Shown here: piece by piece, positions 27,453 to 37,098 of the stretch
How the letters are laid out: the number at the start of each line of letters is the position of its first letter
How positions within the stretch are numbered: position 1 is the stretch's first letter
Source of the DNA: Imhoffiella purpurea
GTDB taxonomy: Bacteria > Pseudomonadota > Gammaproteobacteria > Chromatiales > Chromatiaceae
Assembly: GCF_000585215.1 (NCBI RefSeq)
Contig: NZ_AONC01000025.1
Span: 124,001-188,000 of the forward strand
Direction: 5' to 3'
DNA: 64,000 bases
Notes under the pieces: generated by a model
Told to the model about the DNA's origin: nothing
Seen by the model: only the letters and a program-made list of their open reading frames with translations
Databases searched by the model: none
Position numbers and translations under genes: made by a program

Positions 27453-29207
27453 ATGACTGACACACATCTCACCACGATTCGCTTCGACTCCTTCGCGCTC
27501 GATCAGCGGATCCACGCCGGCTTGGCCGATGCGGGCTTCTCGCTCTGCACGCCGATCCAGGCCCAAACCCTCCCAATCGCCCTGGAAGGCCGCGACGTCG
27601 CGGGACAGGCCCAGACGGGAACGGGCAAGACCGCCGCCTTCCTCTTGGTCCTGATGCAGCGTCTGTTGAGTCGGCCGGCACCCGAGCCCGCCTCCATCTC
27701 GCGGCCGCGCGCGCTCATCCTGGCGCCGACCCGCGAGCTGGCGGTGCAGATCCACAAGGACACCTTGCTGCTGGCGCGGCATACCGGGCTGCGGACCCAG
27801 GTGGTCTACGGCGGTACCGGCTATCAGAAGCAGCGCGACGACCTGGCTGCCGGCGTCGATATCCTGATCGGCACGCCCGGTCGGCTGATCGACTACTTCA
27901 AGCAGCATGTCTTCGATCTCAAGGGGATCGAGGTCGTGGTTCTGGACGAGGCCGACCGCATGTTCGATCTCGGCTTCATCAAGGATATCCGCTATCTGTT
28001 CCGGCGCATGCCACCGCCCGAGTCCAGATTGGGAATGCTCTTCTCCGCGACCCTGTCCTATCGGGTGACGGAGCTCGCCTACGAGCACATGAACCACCCC
28101 CAGTTGGTCAAGGTGGAAGCGGAGACCATCACCGCCGACCGGGTGCGCCAGTGCTGCTACATGACCTCGAACGAGGAGAAGATCCCGCTGCTGATCGGTC
28201 TGGTCCGGAGCTGGGAGGATGCGCGCATCATGGTGTTCGTCAACACCAAGCGCGAGGCCGACCGCGTCTGGGGCTATCTCCAGGGCAACGGCATCAATAC
28301 CGCCGTGCTCTCGGGCGACGTGCCGCAGAAGAAGCGGCTCAAGCTGCTGCGCGACTTCACCGAGGGCTCCCTTCCCGTCCTGGTCGGGACGGACGTGGCC
28401 GCGCGCGGCCTGCACATCCCTGACGTCAGCCACGTGGTCAACTACGATCTGCCCGAGGATCCCGAGGACTATGTGCATCGCATCGGACGCACCGCGCGGG
28501 CGGGCGCCACGGGCGACGCCATCGGCTTCGTCTGCGAGACCTATGCCTTCTGTCTGCCCGATATCGAGGCGTACATCGGCTCCAAGATCCCGGTATTGCC
28601 CGTCGACGCCGCGCTTCTGGCCGAGGTCGATCCGCGTAGCAAGCTGCGTCCCGATCGGGCGGATCGCGAGGCTCGTCGTGACGGCGGGCGCAAGTCTCGG
28701 CGCGATTCGCCCCGGGACGGCGAGCGCGAGGGACGCGAGCGTCGGCCGCGCAAGGGCGAGCCCAGGAGAACGTCCAGGGACGAGCCGGACGCTGGCGTCG
28801 CGGATGCCGCTTCCGTCGAGCCGCCTTCCGAGGCTGATCGGCCCAGGAAGCCCGAGCGCAGGAGGACGCCCAGGGACGAGCCGGCCACTGGCGTCGCGGA
28901 TGCTGCTCCCGTCGAGTCGCCTTCCGAGGCTGATTGGTCCAAGAAGCCCGAGCGCCCGCCGAAGGTCGAGCCGAGCCCATTGCTGCCCGCGCTGCCCATC
29001 GAGCAGGCGGCCCTGACCAGCCCGCCGCCGCCCTCCGTCCTGGCTCAGGTGGGGGCGATGGTCGAGCCAGCGGGATCGGGAGCCGAGGATGAGACGTCTT
29101 CGGAAGAGCCGAAGCGCAAGCGCCGTCGGCGTCGGCGCAAATCCTCGAGCGAATCGACGGGTGCGGGCACGGAGGATACGGCACCGACATCCGAATCGGT
29201 CGAGTGA
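27453..29207 (+). CDS. rhlB: DEAD-box RNA helicase RhlB with long disordered tail
   Basis: 584 residues, about 160 longer than E. coli RhlB. The core (1-405) has the Q-motif FSLCTPIQ, motif I AQTGTGKT (53-60), DEAD at 165-168, SAT in FSATLS, and [10 protein letters not shown], and starts [11 protein letters not shown] much like E. coli. RhlB unwinds RNA in the RNase E degradosome. The C-terminal tail (about 405-584) is basic and Pro/Ser/Glu-rich, contains a 32-residue tandem repeat encoded at 28774-28965, and includes a [11 protein letters not shown] cluster that should bind RNA. It is divergent from trxA, with 244 bases between. Confidence 0.96.
   Translation: MTDTHLTTIRFDSFALDQRIHAGLADAGFSLCTPIQAQTLPIALEGRDVAGQAQTGTGKTAAFLLVLMQRLLSRPAPEPASISRPRALILAPTRELAVQIHKDTLLLARHTGLRTQVVYGGTGYQKQRDDLAAGVDILIGTPGRLIDYFKQHVFDLKGIEVVVLDEADRMFDLGFIKDIRYLFRRMPPPESRLGMLFSATLSYRVTELAYEHMNHPQLVKVEAETITADRVRQCCYMTSNEEKIPLLIGLVRSWEDARIMVFVNTKREADRVWGYLQGNGINTAVLSGDVPQKKRLKLLRDFTEGSLPVLVGTDVAARGLHIPDVSHVVNYDLPEDPEDYVHRIGRTARAGATGDAIGFVCETYAFCLPDIEAYIGSKIPVLPVDAALLAEVDPRSKLRPDRADREARRDGGRKSRRDSPRDGEREGRERRPRKGEPRRTSRDEPDAGVADAASVEPPSEADRPRKPERRRTPRDEPATGVADAAPVESPSEADWSKKPERPPKVEPSPLLPALPIEQAALTSPPPPSVLAQVGAMVEPAGSGAEDETSSEEPKRKRRRRRRKSSSESTGAGTEDTAPTSESVE
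28774..28965 (+). repeat. Two tandem 96-base repeats inside rhlB
   Basis: ccagggacgagccg begins at 28774 and again at 28870, and the following sequence stays similar across the unit. Each unit encodes 32 residues of the form RDEP-x-x-GVADAA-x-VE-x-PSEAD-x-x-KKPER. The period is a multiple of three, so copy number can change without a frameshift. The copies differ at several bases, so the duplication is not very recent. Confidence 0.8.
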
Positions 29208-29220
29208 GACGGGTCGCCGA

Positions 29221-29904
29221 TCAGCGCAGCCCGGGCGGAAGGAGCTCGGAGAAGTTGCGGATGGCGGCGATCCCCGATGGCGAATCCTGGGGCGCCCGGG
29301 TGGAATCCGGCTCCAGGACGGCGATGGTCCAGCTCAGTCCATAGTCCCGCGCGGCCCTCAGTACATCGAGATTGTCATCGACGAAGAGGGTGCGTTCCGG
29401 GTCGAATGGCTCCATGGCCTGCAGCAGTGGCCAGAAATCGGCCGATTCCTTGGCTTCGCCGAGTTCATGAGACGAAATGATGCGCTCGAAATGACCGGCG
29501 AGACGGGTACGCTCGAGTTTCATGGCCAGGGTTTTTTGATGTGCGTTGGTCACCAGAACGCGGCGCTTGCCCAGTCTGGAGATCCACTCCAGGAAGTCCA
29601 TGACATGCGGGTGCACCGCGATCAGGTGCTCGACCTCCTGCTTGAGCAGCAGGATGTCGAGTCCGAGCTCGCGGCTCCAATGGTCCACGCAATACCAGTT
29701 CAAGGTGCCCTGGATGTCCCGGTAGCGTGAATGCAGTAGGGCCTTGCCCTCCTCGGCCGAGATGCCTTTGGTCTCGGCGTAGCGGCGCGGGACGTGCTCG
29801 AGCCAGAAATGGTTGTCGAAATGCAGATCGAGCAGCGTGCCGTCCATATCGAGGAAGACGCTGTCGATTCCATCCCAGTCGATGCCGATGTCTGGTGCGT
29901 TCAT
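29221..29904 (-). CDS. yrfG: HAD-family GMP/IMP nucleotidase (YrfG)
   Basis: 227 residues of the HAD phosphatase fold. Motif I is DMDGT (Asp19, Asp21), motif II VLVTNAH, motif III Lys within GEAKES, and motif IV LFVDDNLDVL. HFDNHFWLEHVPRRYA and WYCVDHWSRELGLD are typical of YrfG-type GMP/IMP 5'-nucleotidases, which remove phosphate from purine monophosphates. Divergent from nudE with 69 bases between, as the two genes are linked in many gammaproteobacteria. The stop lies 13 bases past the convergent rhlB stop. Assignment by motif and neighbourhood. Confidence 0.9.
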   Translation of the reverse strand: MNAPDIGIDWDGIDSVFLDMDGTLLDLHFDNHFWLEHVPRRYAETKGISAEEGKALLHSRYRDIQGTLNWYCVDHWSRELGLDILLLKQEVEHLIAVHPHVMDFLEWISRLGKRRVLVTNAHQKTLAMKLERTRLAGHFERIISSHELGEAKESADFWPLLQAMEPFDPERTLFVDDNLDVLRAARDYGLSWTIAVLEPDSTRAPQDSPSGIAAIRNFSELLPPGLR

Positions 29905-29973
29905 GGTCGTCGGGTTCTTCCTCGGATCAGGCTGTCCAAATGCTCAGGTCGTCACAATAGCAGGAGCCCTTCG

Positions 29974-30519
29974 ATGCGGCCGAAACCCAAGATACATGCC
30001 CGCCGCCTGGTGGCCCAGAGCAGGCTGTTCCGGATCGAGGAGATCGATCTCGAGTTCGCCAACGGCAGCCGACGTACCTACGAGCGCGTGCCGGGCGGCG
30101 CCGATTCGGTGTTGATCGTGCCCATGCTGGATGCCGAGACCCTGCTTCTGATTCGCGAGTATGGTGCCGGTAGCGAGCGTTACGAATTGGGGCTGCCAAA
30201 GGGGGTCGTCGAACGCGGCGAGGATCCGCTGTCCGCGGCCAATCGCGAGATCCAGGAAGAGATCGGATACGGCGCGCATCGACTGCGGATCATCGATCGG
30301 CTCTCGCTGGTGCCGGGATACATCGAGCACCATAGTCTGATCGTCCTGGCCCAGGATCTCTACCCCAGTCGACTCCAGGGCGACGAGCCCGAGCCGATCG
30401 AGGTGGTGCCCTGGCGGCTGTCCGAGGTCGATGCGCTGCTGGCGCGCGAGGATTTCGACGAGGCCCGCTCGATCGCCGCGCTCTTCCTGGCGATGCGGGT
30501 GATGGGTCGAGGAGAATGA
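29974..30519 (+). CDS. nudE: ADP compounds hydrolase NudE (Nudix)
   Basis: 181 residues. The complete Nudix box G-x5-E-x7-REUxEExGU spans residues 77-99 (Gly77, Glu83, Arg91-Glu92, Glu95, Glu96, Gly98), where Mg2+ binds. Flanking segments such as LFRIEEIDLEFANGSRRTYERV and QDLYP-x-x-L-GDEPEP align with E. coli NudE, which cleaves ADP-ribose, Ap3A and NADH to AMP products. ATG 29974 has CAGGAG 7 bases upstream; longer frames have no support. It is divergent from yrfG and followed after 46 bases by the double-thioredoxin gene on the same strand. Confidence 0.94.
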   Translation: MRPKPKIHARRLVAQSRLFRIEEIDLEFANGSRRTYERVPGGADSVLIVPMLDAETLLLIREYGAGSERYELGLPKGVVERGEDPLSAANREIQEEIGYGAHRLRIIDRLSLVPGYIEHHSLIVLAQDLYPSRLQGDEPEPIEVVPWRLSEVDALLAREDFDEARSIAALFLAMRVMGRGE

Positions 30520-30565
30520 GCGATTCAAGGCGTGCCATTTTCGTTTCCCTGGATGGAGGTTCGCG

Positions 30566-31600
30566 ATGTTGCCGCGACGCGATCGGTCATGGCCGTTCCT
30601 GAAGGGCGTTCTGCTCTGTTCCTTGACCCTTTCCTCGCCCATGGCGGCGGATCTCGACACCGGCGATGCCTACAGCTTCGACGATTTCCCCCGTGAGGAG
30701 CCGCTGGTCTATCCGGACTGGTTCAAGCGCAGCTTCTTGGATATCCGCACCGATCTGGAAGAGGCGCTCGCCGCCGGCAAACGGGGCTTGATGGTCTATT
30801 TCGGTCAGCAGCGCTGTCCCTATTGTCAGCGCCTGATGCGCGTGAATTTCGGCTTGTCGGACATCGTCGAATATACCCGGCGTCATTTCGATGTCGTCCC
30901 CATCGATATCCACGGGATCGAGGAGGTCGCGACCTTGGACGGCGATCTGGTGTCCGAGCAGGAATGGGCGCTGCGCGAGGAAACCGACTTCACCCCCTCG
31001 ATCCTCTTCTACGACGCCGAGGGTCGGGAGGCGCTGCATCTGCGCGGCTATTATCCGCCCTATCAGTTTCGTGCCGCGCTCGAATACGTGGCCGACGGCC
31101 ACTATCGGCGCGAGTCCTTCCGCGATTATCTCGCCCGAGGCGAGAACCGCATGGTGTTCGACTCCGAGGATCTGAACGAGGAGTCCTTCTTCGCCCCGCC
31201 ACCGCATAATCTGGACCGCCGCGTTCGCGCCGAGCGGCCGCTGGTCGTCTTCTTCGAGCAGGGCGATTGCCATCCCTGCGACGTGCTGCACGGTCAGGCG
31301 TTGCGCGAGCCGGCCGTGAGGCGTCATTTCGGCGATCTGGATGCCGTGCAGCTCGACATCCGCTCGGAGACGCCCCTGATCACGCCCGGCGGAAGGCGCA
31401 CCACGGCCAGGGACTGGGCCGCCGATCTGGGGCTCTTCTATGCCCCGGCGCTGCTCTTCTTCGACGAGGCGGGACGCGAATTCCTGCTTCTCGACTCGGT
31501 GGCGGGCTTCTATCGGCTGCGTCAGGTGATGAGATACGTTGCCGCCAAGGCCTATCGAGATCGAAGCTACGGGGCCTGGAGAGCGTCGCGCAGGGAGTGA
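30566..31600 (+). CDS. Secreted protein with two thioredoxin-like domains (CPYC and CHPC)
   Basis: 344 residues. A signal peptide at about 10-28 (FLKGVLLCSLTLSSPMAA) sends it to the periplasm. Two thioredoxin folds follow in tandem: the first with active site C84-P-Y-C87 (LMVYFGQQRCPYC), the second with C235-H-P-C238 (VVFFEQGDCHPC). Each has a later cis-Pro-like segment (TPSILFYD and APALLFFD). Such thioredoxin_2/SoxW-like proteins reduce disulfides or assist cytochrome c maturation. CPYC recalls glutaredoxins, while CHPC is uncommon, so the two sites may have different potentials. Lies 46 bases downstream of nudE. The partner is unknown; the cytochromes at 49-56 kb are possible clients. Confidence 0.86.
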   Translation: MLPRRDRSWPFLKGVLLCSLTLSSPMAADLDTGDAYSFDDFPREEPLVYPDWFKRSFLDIRTDLEEALAAGKRGLMVYFGQQRCPYCQRLMRVNFGLSDIVEYTRRHFDVVPIDIHGIEEVATLDGDLVSEQEWALREETDFTPSILFYDAEGREALHLRGYYPPYQFRAALEYVADGHYRRESFRDYLARGENRMVFDSEDLNEESFFAPPPHNLDRRVRAERPLVVFFEQGDCHPCDVLHGQALREPAVRRHFGDLDAVQLDIRSETPLITPGGRRTTARDWAADLGLFYAPALLFFDEAGREFLLLDSVAGFYRLRQVMRYVAAKAYRDRSYGAWRASRRE

Positions 31601-31841
31601 GAACAGGCTGCCTGAAACCCGTTTCGGGTTGCGCCATCCGTCGGTCATCGCTTGGTTCTGATCGGCCGCCAAGTGTCTGATATGCGGGTGCCGGTGGTCG
31701 ACGTCAGACTGACTGCGGCGCGAATTCCGCAGATGTCCATAATATTTCCGTCGCCCGATGGCTGGGCGTTTCTGTTATTTTCGCGCATTGCAGCATGGGG
31801 CCGGACTGGACCCGTGCTTTTTTCCGTTACGAGGCAGATCG

Positions 31842-33956
31842 ATGCAAAGCGTCTATATCGCCGGTGCTGGTGCTGGCAGTGGTAAATCCGTGGTCGTGCT
31901 CGGGATCATGGAAATGTTGTCGACCGTCAATCGCAAGGTCGGATTCTTCAGGGCCTTTGCTCCGAGGGGGATCCAGCCGGACAATCTGACCGCGCTCATC
32001 ATGAGCCGCTACGATTTGCCCTTTCCTCCCGAGATGCTCTATGGCTGCACGGTCGAGACCGCCCGTCAGCTGATCGGCAGCGGCCGTTACGAAGAGCTGC
32101 TCAAGCTCATCATGAACAAGTTCAAGATGCTCGAGGAGCGGTGCGATCTGGTGGTCTGCGCCGGTACCGACTACAACGGCCTCATCCAGTCGCTCGAGTT
32201 CGGATTCAACGTCGATCTGGCCAACAACTTCGGCTGTTGTCTGGTGCCCGTGGTGCGCGGCTTCGAGCGCACCCCGCAGGAGGCCGTGGACGCGCTCCAT
32301 ATCTCTCAGGAGGTGGTGCGCGAGCGGGGAGGCGACGTCCTGGCCACGATCGTCAACGGCGTGAACCCCGAGTATTGCGAGACGGTTCGCGGCCGAGTGA
32401 ACGACATGTTCTCGGACGAGGAGCGGGTCTACATCTTTCCCGAGCAGTCCGCGCTGGGGATGCCGACGCTCGGCGAGATCCGTCAGGCGCTGCATGCCGA
32501 GTGCCTGTACGGCGCTGGCGACGCCATGCAGCAGGTGGTCACCAACTACAAGATCGCGGCCATGGAGATCCCGGATTTCCTCGGCTACATCGAGGACGGT
32601 TGCCTCATCATCACCCCCGGCGACCGTGCCGACATCATTCTGGCCAGCCTGGTCGCGGATGCCTCCAGCGCATTCCCCAGGGTCGCGGGGCTGCTGCTGA
32701 CCGGCGGACAGCGTCCGGCCGACCGGGTCCAGCAACTGATCGACGGTCTGCGCCGGACCAATGTCTCCATTCTGCAGGTGCCGGAAGACACCTTCACCAC
32801 GGCGATGAAGGTCAATAGCATCGAGGCGACCGTCCTGCCGGGCGACGATCGCAAGATCGCCGCCGCGCTGGGTCTGTTCGAGGGCCAGGTCGACATCGAC
32901 GATCTGCGCCGCCGGGTCGCGGTGCACCACTCCGAGCGGACGACGCCGCTGATGTTCGAGTACGAGCTCATCCGCCGCGCCAAATCGAAGCGCCAGCGGA
33001 TCGTCCTGCCCGAGGGCGCGGACGAGCGCATCCTGCGCGCGGCCGAGATCCTCGCCCTGCGTCAGGTCGCCGATCTCGTCCTGCTCGGCAACCCCGAGCG
33101 CATCCAGCGCCGGGTCGGCGAGCTGGGTCTGAAGATCGAGGACATCCAGATCATCGATCCGGCCACCTCGCCGGACCGCGAGCGCTATGCCCAGACCTAT
33201 TACGAGCTGCGCAAGCACAAGGGCATCTCGCAGCAGATGGCCCACGATGTCGTGGAGGACGTGAGCTACTTCGGTACCCTCATGGTCTATCTCGGCGACG
33301 CCGACGGCATGGTCTCGGGCGCGACCCATACCACGCAGCACACCATCCGGCCCTCCTTCGAGACCATCAAGACTCAGCCGAGCGTCAAGCTGGTCTCCAG
33401 CGTCTTCTTCATGTGTCTGGCCGATCGCGTCCTGGTCTACGGCGACTGCGCGGTCAATCCCAACCCCAATGCCGAGGAACTGGCCGACATCGCCATCACC
33501 TCGGCGGCGACCGCGGCCGCCTTCGGCATCGAGCCGCGGATCGCCATGCTCTCCTATTCGAGCGGATCCTCGGGCAAGGGCGAGGACGTCGAGCGCGTGC
33601 GCGAAGCGGTGGGCATGGTTCGCGAGCGTCGCCCGGACCTCAAGGTCGAGGGTCCCATCCAATACGACGCCGCCGTCGACATCAATGTCGGGCGCTCCAA
33701 GATGCCGGGCAGCGAGGTGGCCGGGCATGCCACCGTGCTCATCTTCCCCGACCTCAATACCGGCAACAACACCTACAAGGCCGTCCAGCGCAGCGCCGGC
33801 GCGGTCGCTATCGGTCCTGTGCTGCAAGGGCTGAACAAGCCCGTCAACGACCTCAGCCGCGGCTGTACCGTGACCGACATCGTCAATACCGTGGCCATCA
33901 CCGCCATTCAGGCGCAGGCCGAGCAAGAGATCAAGATCGAGGGAAACGCAGAATGA
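31842..33956 (+). CDS. pta: Phosphate acetyltransferase (three-domain Pta)
   Basis: 704 residues, the length of the long Pta class. It converts acetyl-CoA and phosphate to acetyl phosphate. The N-terminal P-loop-like domain has GAGAGSGKS (8-16), a DRTGG domain lies in the middle (about 220-330), and the C-terminal PTA_PTB catalytic domain (about 375-700) has RIVLPEGADERILRAAEIL, MVSGATHTT and SYSSGSSGKGEDVERV. ATG 31842 has GAGG 7 bases upstream; the frame extends further but without a ribosome site. The stop overlaps the ackA start (ATGA), so the pathway to acetate and ATP is one operon. Confidence 0.97.
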   Translation: MQSVYIAGAGAGSGKSVVVLGIMEMLSTVNRKVGFFRAFAPRGIQPDNLTALIMSRYDLPFPPEMLYGCTVETARQLIGSGRYEELLKLIMNKFKMLEERCDLVVCAGTDYNGLIQSLEFGFNVDLANNFGCCLVPVVRGFERTPQEAVDALHISQEVVRERGGDVLATIVNGVNPEYCETVRGRVNDMFSDEERVYIFPEQSALGMPTLGEIRQALHAECLYGAGDAMQQVVTNYKIAAMEIPDFLGYIEDGCLIITPGDRADIILASLVADASSAFPRVAGLLLTGGQRPADRVQQLIDGLRRTNVSILQVPEDTFTTAMKVNSIEATVLPGDDRKIAAALGLFEGQVDIDDLRRRVAVHHSERTTPLMFEYELIRRAKSKRQRIVLPEGADERILRAAEILALRQVADLVLLGNPERIQRRVGELGLKIEDIQIIDPATSPDRERYAQTYYELRKHKGISQQMAHDVVEDVSYFGTLMVYLGDADGMVSGATHTTQHTIRPSFETIKTQPSVKLVSSVFFMCLADRVLVYGDCAVNPNPNAEELADIAITSAATAAAFGIEPRIAMLSYSSGSSGKGEDVERVREAVGMVRERRPDLKVEGPIQYDAAVDINVGRSKMPGSEVAGHATVLIFPDLNTGNNTYKAVQRSAGAVAIGPVLQGLNKPVNDLSRGCTVTDIVNTVAITAIQAQAEQEIKIEGNAE

Positions 33957-35152
33957 AAGTGCTGGTACTCAACTCCGGAAGCTCGTCCATCAAGTATCAG
34001 CTCTTCAGAAGCGACGACTGGGTGGCCATCGCCAGCGGTCAGATCGGCCGCATCGGCGAGGCCGAGGGCGATCTCAAGATGGAATGGATCGACGCCGATG
34101 GCCAGTCCCAGTGCTCCAAGGACAATCGTCCGATTCCGGCGCATCAGGAGGGCATCGATCACATCGTCGACAAGCTCCAGGAGCAGGGCGTCCTGGCCGA
34201 CGTCACCGAGCTTTCCGCCATCGGTCACCGCGTCGTGCACGGCGGGCCGCACTTCAAGCATCCGGTCGTGGTCGACGACGAGGTCGAGGCCGAGATCCGC
34301 AGCGTCATCCCGCTGGCGCCGCTGCACAACCCCGGTCATCTGGCCGGCATCGAGGTGGCGCGCAAGCATTTTCCGAGCGTGCCCTCGGTGGTGGTGTTCG
34401 ACACCGCCTTCCACCAGACCATGCCGCCCGTGTCCTATCGCTATGCGATCCCGGAATATCTCTATACCGAGCATCGCATCCGCCGCTACGGCTTCCACGG
34501 CACCTCGCATCAATACGTCTCCAAGCGTGCCGCGGCCATGCTCGACAAGCCACTCGCCGAGTGCAATCTCATCACCCTGCACCTGGGCAACGGCGCCAGC
34601 GCCGCCGCCATCCGCAACGGCCAGTGCGTCGACACATCGATGGGTCTGACCCCGCTGGAGGGTCTGGTGATGGGCACCCGTTCGGGCGACATCGATCCGG
34701 CGGTGCTCATCTATCTGTGGAAGAATCTCGATCTCAACGCCGCGGCGGTCAGCCATCTGCTCAATCGCCAGAGCGGTCTGCTCGGCATTTGCGGCGTCAA
34801 CGACATGCGCGAGATCAGCCACCAGGCCGAAGAGGGCAACAAGCGCGCCCAGCTGGCGATCGACATGACCCTGCATCGCCTGAAGAAGTACATCGGCGCC
34901 TACTATGCCGAGCTGGGAGAGGTCGATGCCATCGTCTTCACCGGTGGGATCGGCGAGAACTCGGTCGAGATCCGTCACGGCGCCTGCGAGGGGCTGAAAC
35001 GGCTTGGTATCGAGATGGACGAGGCGGCCAACGCCGAGCGGATTCCCGGAGAGCGCGTCGTCAGCACACCCGACAGCGAGGTCAAGCTGCTGGTGATTCC
35101 AACCAACGAGGAACTCGAGATCGCCCAGCAGGCCTTGGCCACCGTCAGTTGA
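33953..35152 (+). CDS. ackA: Acetate kinase
   Basis: 399 residues of the ASKHA fold. Markers include VLNSGSSSIKYQLF (Asn7), the substrate region GHRVVHGG, FDTAFHQTMP with catalytic Asp, YGFHGTSHQYV, and the nucleotide site VFTGGIGENS. It transfers phosphate from acetyl phosphate to ADP, giving ATP and acetate, or activates acetate in reverse. ATG at 33953 overlaps the pta stop by 4 bases. The Pta-AckA pair allows acetate assimilation and overflow. Confidence 0.98.
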   Translation: MKVLVLNSGSSSIKYQLFRSDDWVAIASGQIGRIGEAEGDLKMEWIDADGQSQCSKDNRPIPAHQEGIDHIVDKLQEQGVLADVTELSAIGHRVVHGGPHFKHPVVVDDEVEAEIRSVIPLAPLHNPGHLAGIEVARKHFPSVPSVVVFDTAFHQTMPPVSYRYAIPEYLYTEHRIRRYGFHGTSHQYVSKRAAAMLDKPLAECNLITLHLGNGASAAAIRNGQCVDTSMGLTPLEGLVMGTRSGDIDPAVLIYLWKNLDLNAAAVSHLLNRQSGLLGICGVNDMREISHQAEEGNKRAQLAIDMTLHRLKKYIGAYYAELGEVDAIVFTGGIGENSVEIRHGACEGLKRLGIEMDEAANAERIPGERVVSTPDSEVKLLVIPTNEELEIAQQALATVS

Positions 35153-35261
35153 CCGGAACGCTGGTGTTGGGCCGCGCGCCAACCCTGTAAATGCTGGATA
35201 ATTGGCGTCCCGAGGAGCCTCTGGGCCATATCCAACAATAAACCACCCAAGGGAGGTGACG

Positions 35262-37031
35262 ATGTCCGACTCCAGCGATTCGTTCTGGAAACTCATCGCC
35301 GTTTTTCTGTTTCTCGCCCTGGCCGGGGTCTATTCGCTGTACGACTGGTACGGCGATCGGCTCAAGGCCGAGATCGTCGAAAGGGATGCGCTGATCGACC
35401 AATCGCGCTCCGCCGTCCATGATGCGGATGAGCGGCGTCTGCAATCCGAGGCGGAGCAGAAGTCCATTCGCAGTCAGATCCAGTCGCTGAAGGAGCAGCA
35501 TCAAGCCGAGCTGGACCGGCTGGCCGGACGGATCGATGCGCTGAAGCAGGAGAAGGCGCAGCTCGAGCTGGCCATCGATGGTTCCAATTCGGATCATCTG
35601 GTCGAGCTGGATGCCGCTCGCCGGAAGTTGGAGCAGGTCGAGGGCGAGAAGCAGTCGCTCGAGGCGGCCAATGCCGAATTGGAGAAGCTGTACGAGGCGG
35701 CGCATGAGCGCGCGATCTCGCTCAAGAACGATCTCGACAAGGTCGATCAGGCCATCGCCAAGACCGCCGAGGAGCATCAGGCCAAGATCGCCGAACTGGA
35801 GCGTCACCTGAACGAGCGGGTCAACCTGGCGCGTACCACGCCGATGGACGAGACCCTGGTGCGGGCGGCTCAGGAGGTCGGCGTTCTGCCGAAGCCGGAG
35901 GGCGATGTGGATGGGGCCGATCTGCAGGGGCTGACCCAGCAACTGGATGAGGCCAACGCCAAGCTGGAATCGCTCGCCGCCGAGCACGAGGCAACCCGCG
36001 AGCAGCTGGCCGAGGCCCAGGCGAGGCTGGAGCAGACCCAGGACGAGCTCGAAGGCGCCAAAGCCGATTTGGCATCGGCTCGGGAGCCGGCCCAGTCCGG
36101 TGCCGCGGACGAGGCGCCGGCCGCCGAGCTCGAGGATCTGAATCAGCGGCTGGCGGCAGAGCGTAAGGTCCGGGCCGCGCTTCAGGGGCAGCACGAGGCG
36201 GCGATCGCCGCGCTCCAGACCTCTCTCGAGGAGGCCAAGGCCAAGCTCGCCGCTTCCACCCAGGAGCTCGATCAGGCCCGGGTGAGTCTGGACGAGGCCG
36301 ATCAGGTCATGGCCCAGCGTCTGGATGAGGCGCAGGCCAAGGTCGCGTCGCTCGAAACGGATCTGGAGCAGGAAAGGGCCAAGGTCGCCGACCTGCAGAG
36401 CGGAGACCAGGATGCCTTGCAGGCGGCTCGCGAGAAGCTGGCACGGCTCGAGACCGAGCTGGAGCAGGCCAGGTCCGCGGACGTCAAGGTCGACGAAACC
36501 GCGGCCAAGCGACTGGCCCAGGCCCAGGGCCGGATCGCCGCGCTCGAGGAGACCCTGGCCGAGGTGCGCCAGCAGATGAAGGGACAGGGCGCCGAGGTGC
36601 GTCTAGAGGCCGAGGCCAAGCTCGCCAAGCTGCGCGAACTCTCCGCCAGCTACGCCGATCTGGGCGGGACCTATACCGCTCAAGGCGTTCTGGTCCGACT
36701 GCCCGAAAGCGAGCTGCGCTTCCCGCCCGGCCAGTCGCAGCTTCCTTCCGGCGACTTGCCCAGTCTCAATCGCATCGCCAAGCTGCTCGCACGGCATTCG
36801 GAGCTGAGCGTGCGCGTGGAGGGGCATACCGACAGCAGTGGTGGCTCGGCGTTGAACCGCGAGCTGTCCCTGAAACGGGCCGAGGCGGTGCGCGATGCCT
36901 TGGTCGAGCGCGGTGTGGATGCGGACCGCATCGTCGCCGACGGGCTGGGTTCCGAACGTCCGATCGCGGACAACGCAACCTCGCGGGGGCGTAGCCTGAA
37001 CCGTCGGGTCGAGATCTATCTGCGGGACTGA
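35262..37031 (+). CDS. OmpA/MotB-domain protein with long coiled coil
   Basis: 589 residues. One transmembrane helix (about 8-30, FWKLIAVFLFLALAGVYSLY) is followed by about 410 residues of coiled coil rich in Leu/Ala/Glu/Gln heptads with an Ala-Pro break near 285-300. The C-terminal OmpA-like domain (about 460-589) has the peptidoglycan-binding signature VEGHTDSSGG, SLKRAEAVRDALVERG, and NRRVEIYL. It should sit in the inner membrane and reach the wall across the periplasm. The ATG at 35262 has GGGAGG 7 bases upstream. It follows ackA by 109 bases but is probably a separate unit. Role: envelope tethering or bridging, by inference. Confidence 0.88.
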   Translation: MSDSSDSFWKLIAVFLFLALAGVYSLYDWYGDRLKAEIVERDALIDQSRSAVHDADERRLQSEAEQKSIRSQIQSLKEQHQAELDRLAGRIDALKQEKAQLELAIDGSNSDHLVELDAARRKLEQVEGEKQSLEAANAELEKLYEAAHERAISLKNDLDKVDQAIAKTAEEHQAKIAELERHLNERVNLARTTPMDETLVRAAQEVGVLPKPEGDVDGADLQGLTQQLDEANAKLESLAAEHEATREQLAEAQARLEQTQDELEGAKADLASAREPAQSGAADEAPAAELEDLNQRLAAERKVRAALQGQHEAAIAALQTSLEEAKAKLAASTQELDQARVSLDEADQVMAQRLDEAQAKVASLETDLEQERAKVADLQSGDQDALQAAREKLARLETELEQARSADVKVDETAAKRLAQAQGRIAALEETLAEVRQQMKGQGAEVRLEAEAKLAKLRELSASYADLGGTYTAQGVLVRLPESELRFPPGQSQLPSGDLPSLNRIAKLLARHSELSVRVEGHTDSSGGSALNRELSLKRAEAVRDALVERGVDADRIVADGLGSERPIADNATSRGRSLNRRVEIYLRD

Positions 37032-37098
37032 GGTTCTCTCGATGTTCGAGCGGACTCTGCGCCGCTCGGGCATCGTGCATCGGCGTCTATCCGCCCAT

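Noticed and set aside
31616-31630. aacccg-ttt-cgggtt hairpin as terminator of the thioredoxin-domain gene
   Set aside because: Only 6 base pairs and followed by gcgcc with no T-run; not distinctive in GC-rich DNA.
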